Below, piece by piece: positions 16,999 to 25,781 of a stretch of DNA of 64,000 nucleotides. The position numbers were made by a program, and so were the translations under genes. The stretch comes from Aquihabitans sp. G128 (GTDB taxonomy: Bacteria > Actinomycetota > Acidimicrobiia > Acidimicrobiales > Iamiaceae): assembly GCF_019048865.1 (NCBI RefSeq), contig NZ_CP077604.1:4526001-4590000 (forward strand), in the 5' to 3' direction. The notes beneath the pieces are model-generated. The model did not search any database, was not told the origin of the DNA, and saw nothing but the letters and a program-made list of their open reading frames with translations. How positions within the stretch are numbered: position 1 is the first letter of the stretch; the number at the start of each line of letters is the position of its first letter.

Positions 16999-18236
16999 CG
17001 AGCGTCCTCCGTGCGCAGGATCCGGATCGGCAGCTCGCGCGGGCCGCGCACCTGGCCGGTGGACCAGCGGACGGTCGAGGGGTCGTCGGACGCCAGCTCG
17101 AAGTCGGGCACCCGCTTCATCCACTCGTCGACGGCGACGGTGAGCTCGAGGCGGGCGAGGTTGGAGCCGAGGCAGCGATGGATGCCGAGGCCGAAGGCGA
17201 CGTGCCGGTTGCGCTGGCGGTCGATCACGAACTCGTCGGCCTGCTCGAACGCCTCGGGGTCGCGGTTGGCGGCCGGGAACGGGAGCATCACCCAGTCGCG
17301 CTTCGCCACCGGGCAACCGCCGATCTCGGTGTCGGTGGCGGCGATGCGGGCCATGGTGACCGGCGCGTAGAAGCGCAGGAACTCCTCGATGGCGAAGGGC
17401 AGCACGGCGGGGTCGTCCACCAGGCGCCGGCGGTCCTCGGGGTGCTGGGCCAGGTGCCACAGCGAGGCGCCGATGGCCGACCACGTGGTGTCGATGCCGG
17501 CGATGATCAGCAGGGCGATGGTGCCGAAGATGTGCTCGTTGGTGAGCGGCTGGCCGTCGACCTCGGTGGAGAGCAGGAAGCCGATGAGGTCGTCCTGCGG
17601 TGGCTCGTTGCGCCGACGGGTGAGGTGGGTGGTCAGGTAGTAGAGGAGCGTGTCCTCGGGGGCGAGGGTGCCGCTGTACTCGCCCGGCTTCTCGATGATG
17701 CGGTGGATGAAGAGGCGGAAGCGGTCGCCGTCCTCCTTGGGCAGCCCGAGCATGTCGGCGATGACGCGCACCGGGATGTGCTGGGCGTAGGCCCGGGCCA
17801 CGTCGACCACGTCGCCGTCGGGGCCGAGGTCGGCGAGCAGCTCGTCGATGAGCTCCTGGCACGAGGCGCGGGCGCCCTCCTCGAGGCTGGCGATGGCCTT
17901 GGGGCCGAAGGCCGGCAGCAGGAGCCGGCGGGCATCGGCGTGGAACGGCGGGTCCGACGTGATGGGCGGGGCGTAGCCCATGGGGGCGAGGCCCTCGGGC
18001 TTGAACACGTTGACGATCACGCCTTCGGAGCTGAAGTGCTCGGTGTCGTGGGCGATGGCCGCGATGTCCTCGTGGCGGGTGGGCAGCCAGACGCCGCCGT
18101 GGGCCTCGGAGTGGGCGACCGGGCACGTGCCGCGCAGCTCCTCCCAGACCTGGGGCGCCACCGCGGCGTAGGCGTCGCTGGTGTGGTCGAACTCGGTGGC
18201 CCAGTCGGGCGCCGGTGCGGGCTTGAGGTCGGTCAT
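16995..18236 (-). CDS. cytochrome P450 monooxygenase
   Basis: This 413-residue soluble bacterial P450 has the I-helix oxygen motif AGIDTT near residue 245, the ExxR motif in EEFLRF near 290 and the heme loop FGLGIHRCLG near 357 with its Cys ligand. Length and motifs are normal. The substrate is not evident, although short-chain or terpenoid-type oxidation is common in this kind of pair. ATG 18236 follows GAGGAAC. It is first in an operon with the ferredoxin, and an 18-base palindrome lies in its promoter region. Confidence 0.95.
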   Translation of the reverse strand: MTDLKPAPAPDWATEFDHTSDAYAAVAPQVWEELRGTCPVAHSEAHGGVWLPTRHEDIAAIAHDTEHFSSEGVIVNVFKPEGLAPMGYAPPITSDPPFHADARRLLLPAFGPKAIASLEEGARASCQELIDELLADLGPDGDVVDVARAYAQHIPVRVIADMLGLPKEDGDRFRLFIHRIIEKPGEYSGTLAPEDTLLYYLTTHLTRRRNEPPQDDLIGFLLSTEVDGQPLTNEHIFGTIALLIIAGIDTTWSAIGASLWHLAQHPEDRRRLVDDPAVLPFAIEEFLRFYAPVTMARIAATDTEIGGCPVAKRDWVMLPFPAANRDPEAFEQADEFVIDRQRNRHVAFGLGIHRCLGSNLARLELTVAVDEWMKRVPDFELASDDPSTVRWSTGQVRGPRELPIRILRTEDAR

Positions 18237-18281
18237 GGCGAGTTCCTCTACGTGGGCGGGTCCACCCCCTGCGGACCCGGT

Positions 18282-18299
18282 CGATAATACGCGTTATCG
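18282..18299. promoter_or_regulatory. palindromic operator candidate at P450 promoter
   Basis: CGATAA-TACGCG-TTATCG is an AT-rich island in GC-rich DNA, 46 bases ahead of the P450 ATG. On the minus strand it contains TATTAT, a good -10. Overlap of promoter and palindrome is typical of TetR-type repression. The regulator is not adjacent. Confidence 0.55.
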
Positions 18300-18403
18300 G
18301 CACGGCGGGCCTCGGATGTGACCCATGTCCTGCGATCCGTCGACGTCGAGGCCGCCCGAGCAGGCCGAGCGAGCGGCGCGATCCACGGCGGTACGGTCGG
18401 CCC

Positions 18404-18997
18404 ATGGCGAACGATCCGATCCCCCCGACCCAGCGGGAGCTGATGCTCTCGGGCCAGTGGTACCAGGCGAACGACTCGTCGGACCCGGAGCTCCAGGAGC
18501 TCGCCGAGCGTCGACGGAAGCTCTCGGTGGTGGTCAACGACGTCCGCTCCGAGCCGGCGGAGGTGCGCGCTGCGCTGCACGAGCTGTTGGGCTCGGTCGG
18601 TGAGGGCGCGGTCATCCGGCCGCCGTTCCACTGCGACTACGGCAGCCACATCTCGATCGGGCCCGACGCGTTCGTGAACTACGGCGCCGTGCTGCTCGAC
18701 TGCGCGCCGATCACCATCGGGGCCGCCACCCAGATCGCCAGCAACGTGCAGCTGCTCACCCCGGACCACCCGCGGGACCCGGTGCGCCGCCGCCAGGGCT
18801 GGGAGGCTGCCCACCCCATCACCATCGGTGAGAACGTGTGGCTGGGCGGTGGGGTGATCGTGTGCGGCGGCGTCACCATCGGCGACGACGCCATCGTCGG
18901 CGCCGGTGCGGTGGTCGTCCGCGACGTGCCGGCCGGGGCGACCGTGGTGGGCAACCCGGCCCGCCGCATCGGCCCTCGCCCGGGCCCGAGCGCCTAG
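18404..18997 (+). CDS. maltose/galactoside O-acetyltransferase family protein
   Basis: This 197-residue left-handed beta-helix acetyltransferase has an N-terminal Maa domain (MLSGQWYQANDSSDPEL) and hexapeptide repeats (HISIGPDAFVNYGAVLLD, then ITIGENVWLGGGVIVCGGVTIG). The C-terminal VVGNPARRIG is standard. It should transfer acetyl from acetyl-CoA to a sugar or similar hydroxyl. It overlaps the converging acetoacetate-decarboxylase-like gene by four bases (CTAG), so both stops share the same palindrome. Confidence 0.92.
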   Translation: MANDPIPPTQRELMLSGQWYQANDSSDPELQELAERRRKLSVVVNDVRSEPAEVRAALHELLGSVGEGAVIRPPFHCDYGSHISIGPDAFVNYGAVLLDCAPITIGAATQIASNVQLLTPDHPRDPVRRRQGWEAAHPITIGENVWLGGGVIVCGGVTIGDDAIVGAGAVVVRDVPAGATVVGNPARRIGPRPGPSA

Positions 18998-19710
18998 AGG
19001 GGCGAGCCGAGCTGGAAGGTGGCGCTGAGGCCGGTGCCCCAGGTGCCGAAGTCGGGCGCCTTCGGCAGGCCGAGCGAACGCAGCTCGTCGGCCACGGGCC
19101 CGGAGCCGAGCTCGATCACCACGGTGGCGGGGTCGAGCAGGCCGGTGCCCAGGTCCATGGCCAGCGGGGTCTCGTGGGGCACGCCGTGGAGGTACGAGTA
19201 GCTGCCCGTCTCCACGCGAGACGGCTCGCCCATCGCCTCGACGGCGGGGAACGACACCGACAGGACCGGCGCCCCGCCGTCGGTCATGGCGAAGGTCACC
19301 CGACCGTCGGCGTGGGTGACCGAGAGCTCCTCGACGGTCTTGGGGAAGCCCATGACCTCGTTGCCGGCCTCGCAGGTGAAGGCCTGGTCCACCGGCATGC
19401 GGTACACGAACGAGCCCAGCACCTCGTCGCCGGCGCCGGCCGGGCGGGCCAGGAACCCGAGGTTGAGCTCGAGGTAGTCGCCCCACGGGTTCTGGTGGTA
19501 GTCGCACAGGGCCAGCACGAACTGGGCCACGCCGTCGGTGGCGACGACCTCGAAGGCGTCGCCGGGCAGCAGCGCCTGGGCGGCCTCGGCGGGGACCGAG
19601 AACACCAGGGTGGCGGCGTCGAACTCGTCGACCTCCATGGGGAAGGTGATGTCCTGGCCCTGGATCTGGCCCCAGACGGCGGGGGCGGGGGCAGCGGTGG
19701 TGTCGGTCAT
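18994..19710 (-). CDS. acetoacetate decarboxylase family protein
   Basis: This 238-residue protein has the family core: LELNLGFLAR, the active region NEVMGFPKTVEE with the candidate Schiff-base Lys, and SYLHGVPHE. True acetoacetate decarboxylases and broader ADC-like aldolase/dehydratase enzymes share this fold, so the reaction is open. The ATG at 19710 follows AGGAG and is preferred over the GTG six codons upstream. Its stop overlaps that of the acetyltransferase. Confidence 0.85.
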   Translation of the reverse strand: MTDTTAAPAPAVWGQIQGQDITFPMEVDEFDAATLVFSVPAEAAQALLPGDAFEVVATDGVAQFVLALCDYHQNPWGDYLELNLGFLARPAGAGDEVLGSFVYRMPVDQAFTCEAGNEVMGFPKTVEELSVTHADGRVTFAMTDGGAPVLSVSFPAVEAMGEPSRVETGSYSYLHGVPHETPLAMDLGTGLLDPATVVIELGSGPVADELRSLGLPKAPDFGTWGTGLSATFQLGSPL

Positions 19711-19794
19711 CGGGCGCTCCTGGGTCACGGTCGCACCAGTGAACCACGCGGTGCCGACCAGAGCTGACGATCCGTCAGATCTGCGGACGTGGCC

Positions 19795-20733
19795 TCACGT
19801 GGGCAGGCGGCGGGCGACGGCGGCGAGGCCGCCCGATGCGACGGCCATGGCCACCACGAGCGTCGGCCAGATCCAGCGCGGCGACGAGCCGTTGCGGTCG
19901 TCGGTGCCCATCCCGCCCGTGGCTCGGGGCCGGCGCTCGGCGACCGGCTTCGGTGCCGCGGTCGTGGTGGTGGTCGGCGGGTCCTGGACGATGCTGGTGG
20001 CGGGGATCAGCTCGACCGCCTCGGTGGTCGTGGTGGTGGGCGGCAGCGTCGTGGTGGTCGGCGGGGCGGTGGTGGTGGTCGTGGTGGTGGGCGGCGGCAC
20101 GGCGGCCTGCTCGGCGTCGACCACCTGGCCGGCCACCAGGTCGGCCATCAGCCGGGCGCCGCCACCCGACAGGTGGAGGCCGTCGCCGCCGGTGGCGCCC
20201 GGGTTGGCGGTGGCGACCGCGTTCCAGTCGGCCACCTGCACGTTGGGCCTCGACGCCGCCTGGGCGCGCAGGAAGGCGTTGACCGTGGCGTAGTACGGCC
20301 GCACCTCGTGGAGGGTCAGCAGCACCACTCGGGGGACGCGGGCGAACTGGTCGAGCATCTGGCGGTAGGGCGGCTGGTAGGCGCCGGGGGACCCGCCGTC
20401 GTTGTGGGCCACCAGGATCACCACCACGTCCCAGTCGGCCCCGTAGGTGGCCGCCGCTGCGGCGGTGGCCCCGGTGCTGCGGCTCACCACGGCGTCCTCG
20501 GTGACCTGACGGCCGGGCAGCGCCGCAGGGATGGCCGCCTCGGCGCCCTTGATCACGCTGTCGCCCAGCACCAGCACCCGGGTGGGGCGGTTCGGGAACA
20601 CCGGGCGGTGGACGGCGGGCGCCCGGCGCGGCGCTGACGCCGCCACCCCGGCGACGCCCAGGACGGCGACGAGGACGGTGGCGGCGACCGCCAAGGCGCG
20701 AGCGAGCAAGGAGGTGCGGCGCACGTGGGTCAC
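19795..20733 (-). CDS. exported SGNH/GDSL hydrolase with Thr-rich linker and C-terminal anchor
   Basis: This 312-residue protein has an N-terminal membrane or signal segment (ALAVAATVLVAVLGVAGVAAS). The SGNH domain has block I VLVLGDSVIKG, a block III Asn in VAHND, and block V DGLHLS giving the Asp/His. A Thr/Pro linker (about residues 225-250) leads to a C-terminal membrane helix (WPTLVVAMAVASGGLAAVA) and basic tail. It is probably a surface esterase or O-acetyl hydrolase. Start GTG 20733 overlaps the stop of the DUF885 gene (GTGA), so the two are coupled. The tail lacks a canonical LPxTG/LAxTG motif. Confidence 0.85.
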   Translation of the reverse strand: MTHVRRTSLLARALAVAATVLVAVLGVAGVAASAPRRAPAVHRPVFPNRPTRVLVLGDSVIKGAEAAIPAALPGRQVTEDAVVSRSTGATAAAAATYGADWDVVVILVAHNDGGSPGAYQPPYRQMLDQFARVPRVVLLTLHEVRPYYATVNAFLRAQAASRPNVQVADWNAVATANPGATGGDGLHLSGGGARLMADLVAGQVVDAEQAAVPPPTTTTTTTAPPTTTTLPPTTTTTEAVELIPATSIVQDPPTTTTTAAPKPVAERRPRATGGMGTDDRNGSSPRWIWPTLVVAMAVASGGLAAVARRLPT

Positions 20734-22418
20734 GCGCCCGTCCAGGCGGCCACGCGCTCGGCCAGCACCGGCAGGCTGACGGTGGCCGCACCGAGCACGA
20801 CGTCGTGGAAGCCGGGCAGCGAGAAGGCGTCGCCGAGGCGGGCCTCGGCCTCGGCCCGCAGCCGGAGGATCTCGCGCTGGCCGACCTTGTAGGCGAGGGC
20901 CTGGCCGGGCATCCCGATGTAGCGGTCGATCTCGGTGACGATCTCGTCCTTGCTGACCGGGGCGTGCTCGACCATGAAGTCGATGGCCTGCTGGCGGGTC
21001 CAGCCCAGGGCGTGGAGCCCGGTGTCGACCACCAGGCGGCAGGCTCGCCACGAGTCGCTGGCCAGCATGCCGAGGCGGTCGAGGTCGGTCTCGTAGAGGC
21101 CCATCTCCTCGGCCAGCCGCTCGGTGTAGAGGGCCCAGCCCTCGACGTAGGCGGTGTGGCCCCAGCTCAGCCGGCGGAAGGCGGGGAGGTCGGTGCGCTC
21201 GGCGGCGATGGCCAGCTGGAGGTGGTGGCCGGGGATGGCCTCGTGGAACGCGATCGACGCGGTCTCGGCGCGACCCTTGGTGGTGGGCTCGTGCAGGTTG
21301 ACGTGGTACTCGCCGGGCCGGCTCCCGTCGGGCGCCGGGGGCGTGTAGTACGCGGCGGGCGCGTCGGCGGCCAGGTAGTCGGGGATGGGCGTGAGCTGGC
21401 ACGGCGCCTCGGGGAGGATGCCGAACCACTCGCCCATCCGCGCCGTGGCGGCGTCGAGGCAGTGGCGGGCGTGGGCCAGGATCTCGTCGCCGTCGCGGTA
21501 GCGGAGGTCGTCGTCGGTGAGCAGGTGCTCGAAGATCTCGGCCAGGTCGTCGGTGCCGAACTGGCGGAGGCCGACCTCGCGGTACTGCGCCGGGAGCACC
21601 TCGAGCACCTCGTGGCGGCCGATCTCGTGCAGCTCCTCGGCCGTGAGGTCGAGGCCGGTGTGCAGGGCGATCAGCGTGCGGTAGAGCTCGGGCCCGTCGG
21701 CCAGCCACTGGAGGCCGGCCTGCTCGTCGGGGCGGGCGACGGGCAGGAGCTCGTCGGCCAGCACGGCGCGGTAGCGCTCGAACGCCGGGCGCAGGTGGTC
21801 GACCACTGCGGCGGTCAGCTCGACGCGCCACGCCGCCTCCCCGTCCCAGCCCTCGGGCCCGGCGAGCAGGGCGAAGGGGTCCTGGTCGAGCGGGGACGCC
21901 AGGTAGCCGTCGACCTGGTTGAGGGACCGCTCGATGTTGATCCGGGCCGGGGTGCGGCCGGCGGCCAGGCCCTGGCGGAAGCGCTCGGCGGCCTGGTCGA
22001 GCATGGTGCCGAGGCGCTGCACGCGCACGACGGCCGGCCCGGTGTGGGCGACCTCGGAGGCCCGCAGCTGGCCGGCCGTGATGAGCAGGTCGGCGTGGAC
22101 GCCCTCCATCTGGTCAGACGCCAGCTCCACCAGCCGGGCGTCGATGCCGATCAGGTTGTCGCGCAGCTCGCCGGCGAGCAGGCCGTGGGTGACGCGATCG
22201 GTCTCGTCGAGCGTGGCCGGGTCGATCGCCTCGGCCTCGGCCAGGAAGCCGGCCCACGTGGCCCGCTGGGCGGCCTCGCCCTCGGCGGAGAGGTCGTCGA
22301 CGCGGTCGTCGTAGCGGTGGTCGCCGAGGAAGGTGGCGAAGAGGGGGCTGGCCTCGAGGCGGGCCTCCCAGTACCGGTCGGCGAGGTCACGCAGCTGGGG
22401 GGAGGGCGATGACGTCAT
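20730..22418 (-). CDS. DUF885 family metallopeptidase-like protein
   Basis: This 562-residue protein carries the DUF885 signature HEAIPGHHLQ near residue 395, an HExxxGHH zinc-binding variant. It also has typical family segments such as FLGDHRYDDRVDD near the N-terminus and EGWALYTERLAEEMG. Members are probably peptidases acting on small substrates. No signal peptide is visible. ATG 22418 was chosen over one six codons upstream as the family start. It is translationally coupled to the SGNH hydrolase. Confidence 0.9.
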   Translation of the reverse strand: MTSSPSPQLRDLADRYWEARLEASPLFATFLGDHRYDDRVDDLSAEGEAAQRATWAGFLAEAEAIDPATLDETDRVTHGLLAGELRDNLIGIDARLVELASDQMEGVHADLLITAGQLRASEVAHTGPAVVRVQRLGTMLDQAAERFRQGLAAGRTPARINIERSLNQVDGYLASPLDQDPFALLAGPEGWDGEAAWRVELTAAVVDHLRPAFERYRAVLADELLPVARPDEQAGLQWLADGPELYRTLIALHTGLDLTAEELHEIGRHEVLEVLPAQYREVGLRQFGTDDLAEIFEHLLTDDDLRYRDGDEILAHARHCLDAATARMGEWFGILPEAPCQLTPIPDYLAADAPAAYYTPPAPDGSRPGEYHVNLHEPTTKGRAETASIAFHEAIPGHHLQLAIAAERTDLPAFRRLSWGHTAYVEGWALYTERLAEEMGLYETDLDRLGMLASDSWRACRLVVDTGLHALGWTRQQAIDFMVEHAPVSKDEIVTEIDRYIGMPGQALAYKVGQREILRLRAEAEARLGDAFSLPGFHDVVLGAATVSLPVLAERVAAWTGA

Positions 22419-22501
22419 GGCCGTCCATGCTGGCACGCCCTCCTGCCTGCGTCGGCCCGAGGTCCGGTTCGGTCGGTTCCGGGGTGCGGGCGTCCGGACG
22501 G

Positions 22502-23116
22502 CTAGCGGTTGACGCCGCGGAGGCCGGACCAGGCCAGCTGGGCCACGAGGTCGGCCAGCTCGTCGGCGTCGACGCCGGGGCCGAGGCCGAGGCCCAGCCA
22601 GTGCCGGCTGGTGGACTCGGCGAGCCCGACGACGCCGAAGGCGAGCACGTGGCGCTGGTCCTCGCTCAGCCCGTCGACCACGATCAGCGACGCGATGCGG
22701 TCGGCCATCATCGACTCGACCTTGGCCACCGCGGCGGCCAGCTCGCGGTCGACCCGGTTGCGATCGGCGAAGAGCACGGTGAAGGCCGCACCCTGGCTGG
22801 TGGCCCAGCGGAAGTACGCCCGGAACCCGGCCTCCACCTGCTGGCGGGGCCCCTGGGCCTCGGCCACGGCGGCCACGATCGCCTGCTCCAGCCCGGACCC
22901 GAGGTCGTCGACCAGCTCGCGGTAGAGCGCCTTCTTCGAGGTGAAGTGCTGGTAGAGGACCGGCTTGGTGACCCCGGCGGCCTCGGCGACGTCGTTCATC
23001 GACGTGTCGTGGAAGCCGTGCTCGGCGAAGGCGTGCAGCGCCACCTCGAGGAGCTGGCGGCGGCGCTCGGCGGCCGGGAGGCGGAGCGTGGTGGGGCGTT
23101 CGGTGGTGTCGGTCAT
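22502..23116 (-). CDS. TetR-family transcriptional regulator
   Basis: This 204-residue regulator has an N-terminal TetR HTH (LLEVALHAFAEHGFHDTSMNDVAEAAGVTKPVLYQHF, residues about 17-60, given here in family order) and an all-helical ligand domain. It lies 83 bases upstream of the DUF885 gene, on the same strand, and follows the alcohol dehydrogenase. Its target is unknown; the P450 palindrome 4 kb away is of the right type, but no link is shown. Confidence 0.92.
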   Translation of the reverse strand: MTDTTERPTTLRLPAAERRRQLLEVALHAFAEHGFHDTSMNDVAEAAGVTKPVLYQHFTSKKALYRELVDDLGSGLEQAIVAAVAEAQGPRQQVEAGFRAYFRWATSQGAAFTVLFADRNRVDRELAAAVAKVESMMADRIASLIVVDGLSEDQRHVLAFGVVGLAESTSRHWLGLGLGPGVDADELADLVAQLAWSGLRGVNR

Positions 23117-23200
23117 CGCTTCGCCGCCCAGGCTAGGGCGGGTCGGCCGAGGGCCCGGTACCCGGTGCCGTTGCCCAGCATCGGCCGACGGGGGGGCGGG

Positions 23201-24304
23201 TCAGCCGTGGCGGATGACCGAGCGGGCCACGGTGCCCGCCTGCATGTCGGCGAAGGCCTCGTTCACCTGGTCGACGGTGATCTCCTTGGAGATGAGATCC
23301 TCCAGCTGGAGCTCGCCGCGCTCCCAGAGGTCGAGCAGCTTGGGGACGTCCTCGTGGACGTTGGAGGAGCCGTACCAGCAGCCGCTGATCTTCTTGGCCT
23401 GGTAGAGCCAGGTGAACGCCACGTTCAGGTTGATCACCACGTCCATGCGGGGCACGCCCACCAGGACCACCTCGCCGCCGGAGCGGACCGCCTTGATGGC
23501 CTGCTCGATCACCGGGCCGAGGCCCACCACCTCGAAGGCCACGTCCGCGCCGCGGCCCTCGTTGTGCACCGCCACCGCGCTCACGGGGTCCTCCTCGGTG
23601 CTGTCGATGGTGTGGGTGGCGCCGAAGGACCGGGCCAGGTCGAGCTTCGAGGCGAACTGGTCGACGGCGATGATCGTGGTGGCGCCGGCGATCCGGGCGC
23701 CCTGGATGACGTTGAGGCCCACGCCGCCGCAGCCGAACACCACGACGGTGTCGCCGGGGGCGATGGTGGCGGTGTTGAGGGCGGCGCCCACGCCGGTGAG
23801 CACCCCGCAGCCCAGGAGGGCGGCCACCTCGAGCGGCACCGACTCGGGGATCTTCACCAGCGAGATCGCCGGCACGATGGCCTGTTCGCCGAAGGTCCCG
23901 AGGTAGGCCATCTGGTGCAGCGCCGCCCCGCCGCTGGTGAGGCGGGTGGTGCCGTCGGCCAGGCCGCCGGACACCTGCAGCGACGCCCGCTCGCACAGGT
24001 ACGACTGGTGGTGGAGGCACATGTGGCACTCGCCGCACGCCGGCACGAACGTGAGCACCACGTGGTCGCCGACGGCGACGGTGCTGACGCCCTCGCCCAC
24101 CTCTTCGACCACGCCGGCGCCCTCGTGGCCCAGGACGATGGGCGTGGGCAGGCGGATGGTGCCGTTCTGGACCGAGAGGTCCGAGTGGCACACGCCGCTG
24201 GCCGCGACGCGCACCCGGACCTCGCCCGGGCCGGGGGCGGCGACCTCGATGTCGTCGCGCACCTCGATCGGGGTGTCGACGGCGGGGAGGACGGCGGCCT
24301 TCAT
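23201..24304 (-). CDS. zinc-dependent alcohol dehydrogenase (MDR family)
   Basis: This 367-residue medium-chain dehydrogenase has catalytic zinc ligands in GVCHSDL and LGHEGAG, structural zinc Cys residues in CGECHMCLHHQSYLC and the NAD motif GCGGVGLN. The layout resembles class III-like and mycobacterial AdhB-type enzymes. It oxidises primary alcohols or reduces aldehydes with NAD(P); an S-mycothiol adduct substrate is possible but not shown. ATG 24304 follows AGGAG. It probably works with the esterase encoded upstream. Confidence 0.93.
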   Translation of the reverse strand: MKAAVLPAVDTPIEVRDDIEVAAPGPGEVRVRVAASGVCHSDLSVQNGTIRLPTPIVLGHEGAGVVEEVGEGVSTVAVGDHVVLTFVPACGECHMCLHHQSYLCERASLQVSGGLADGTTRLTSGGAALHQMAYLGTFGEQAIVPAISLVKIPESVPLEVAALLGCGVLTGVGAALNTATIAPGDTVVVFGCGGVGLNVIQGARIAGATTIIAVDQFASKLDLARSFGATHTIDSTEEDPVSAVAVHNEGRGADVAFEVVGLGPVIEQAIKAVRSGGEVVLVGVPRMDVVINLNVAFTWLYQAKKISGCWYGSSNVHEDVPKLLDLWERGELQLEDLISKEITVDQVNEAFADMQAGTVARSVIRHG

Positions 24305-24357
24305 GGGGGACTCCTGGTGGCGAGGCGGGGCGCGGGGACCCTACCCGTGGCCTCCGA

Positions 24358-25350
24358 TCACACCCCGACGCCGAAGCCGGCCCGCAGCGCGGCCGCGGCG
24401 TCGGCGATGGCCTGGTCCGAGACCTCGGTCAGGGTGGCCATGGCCCAGAACCCGTGGATCATGGTCGGGTGCTCCACGAGCACCGTCGCCACGCCGGCGT
24501 CGGCCAGCCGCTGGTGGTAGGCCCGGCCCTCGTCCCGCAGCGGGTCGTAGCCGGCCACCTGCACGTGGGCGGGGGCGGCCCGGGCCAAGGCGGCGTCGTC
24601 GGCGAAGAGGGGCGAGACCGAGGGATCGTCGGCGGCCAGGCCTCCGGCCAGGTTGCACGCGACGAACCACCGCATGGTCTCGGCGGTGAGGAAGTAGCCC
24701 TCGCCGTTCTCCTCCACCGAGGGCGAGGCCAGCGTGAGGTCGGTGGTGGGGTACACGAGCAGCTGCAGGGCGAGCGGGGGCCCGACCTCGCCCGCTCGCA
24801 GGGCGACGAGGGCGGCCAGGTTCCCCCCTGCGCTGTCGCCGCCCACCGCGACGGGCGCCCCGGGAGCGAGGCCGAGCTCGTCGAGGTGCTCCGCGGCCCA
24901 CGTGGTGGCGGCCCAGCAGTCGTCGAAGCCGGCGGGGGCGGGGTGCTCGGGGGCCAGGCGGTAGTCGACCGACACCACCACGCAGCCGGCGGCGACCGCG
25001 AGTCGGCGCTGGGTGGCCTCGGCGGTGTCGAGGTCGCCGATGACCCAGCCGCCGCCGTGGAACCAGACCAGCACGCCGGTGAGCTCGGCCACCTCGGGCA
25101 CCACGATGCGGACGGGCACGTCACCAGCGGGCCCGGGGACCGTGCGGTCGGTGGCGGAGCGCACCGGGAGCGGCTCGCCCTCGACGCCGCGCAGGTTGCG
25201 GAACGCCTCGCGCGCCTCGTCCGGGGTGAGCGTCGACATCGGCGCCACCGACGGGTCGGCCAGCAGGGCCAGCAGCGGCGCGAACGCCGGGTCGACCGGC
25301 GGGCGATCGCTCGAGCCGGTGTCGGTGGGATCGGGGTCGGTGGCGGTCAC
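24358..25350 (-). CDS. alpha/beta hydrolase, hormone-sensitive-lipase family
   Basis: This 330-residue esterase has the HSL oxyanion motif HGGG in WFHGGGWVIGD near residue 93 and the nucleophile elbow GDSAGG near 164. A candidate acid (GYDPLRDEG) and the His of MIHGFW follow. Such enzymes hydrolyse short-chain esters. There is no signal peptide. GTG 25350 follows GGAG. It lies 53 bases upstream of the alcohol dehydrogenase, so one transcript for ester cleavage and alcohol oxidation is plausible. Confidence 0.92.
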   Translation of the reverse strand: MTATDPDPTDTGSSDRPPVDPAFAPLLALLADPSVAPMSTLTPDEAREAFRNLRGVEGEPLPVRSATDRTVPGPAGDVPVRIVVPEVAELTGVLVWFHGGGWVIGDLDTAEATQRRLAVAAGCVVVSVDYRLAPEHPAPAGFDDCWAATTWAAEHLDELGLAPGAPVAVGGDSAGGNLAALVALRAGEVGPPLALQLLVYPTTDLTLASPSVEENGEGYFLTAETMRWFVACNLAGGLAADDPSVSPLFADDAALARAAPAHVQVAGYDPLRDEGRAYHQRLADAGVATVLVEHPTMIHGFWAMATLTEVSDQAIADAAAALRAGFGVGV

Positions 25351-25446
25351 GGTGCGCTCCGGAGGGTGGCGGCTCGGCGGTCGGCCGGACCGTAGCCCCG
25401 TGGCTGCGGCCGCGACCCGGATCGCGGCGGGCCCGGCGGTGCGGCG

Positions 25447-25716
25447 TCAGTGGCCGGAGCCCAGGCCCTGCTCGTCGCGCTCGGCGGCCTTCACCGCGTA
25501 GCCGAAGACGATGGCGGGGGCGAGGATCAGCGAGCCCACGAGCAGGCAGGCCACGATGGCCGTGGCCAGGCCCGAGGTGTAGCCGGTGAAGAGCCCGTAG
25601 AAGAACAGCGGCATGGAGAGGGCGAAGAGCCCGTAGCCCACCCGCTGGCCGATCGCCACGGCCCGGGCGATGGCCGCCCGCCGGGCGAGGACGGGGTCGG
25701 TGGAGGCGGCGGGCAC
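25447..25716 (-). CDS. small membrane protein, two helices
   Basis: This 89-residue protein has two clear membrane helices (GYGLFALSMPLFFYGLFTGY and LATAIVACLLVGSLILAPAIV) with a charged C-terminus (KAAERDEQG). The family is not recognised by name, though similar short proteins are widespread in actinobacteria. Start GTG 25716 has no strong ribosome site. It lies between the FG-GAP gene and the esterase on the same strand. Confidence 0.7.
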   Translation of the reverse strand: MPAASTDPVLARRAAIARAVAIGQRVGYGLFALSMPLFFYGLFTGYTSGLATAIVACLLVGSLILAPAIVFGYAVKAAERDEQGLGSGH

Positions 25717-25781
25717 CGCCCGAGGCTATCGGCGCCTCGTGGACCGCCCCGCCTCGCGACCGCCTGGGGCGGCGGTCGGGG

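Noticed and set aside
16801..18236. Biosynthetic gene cluster around the P450
   Set aside because: Only P450 and ferredoxin are present; no terpene, polyketide or peptide synthase lies nearby.
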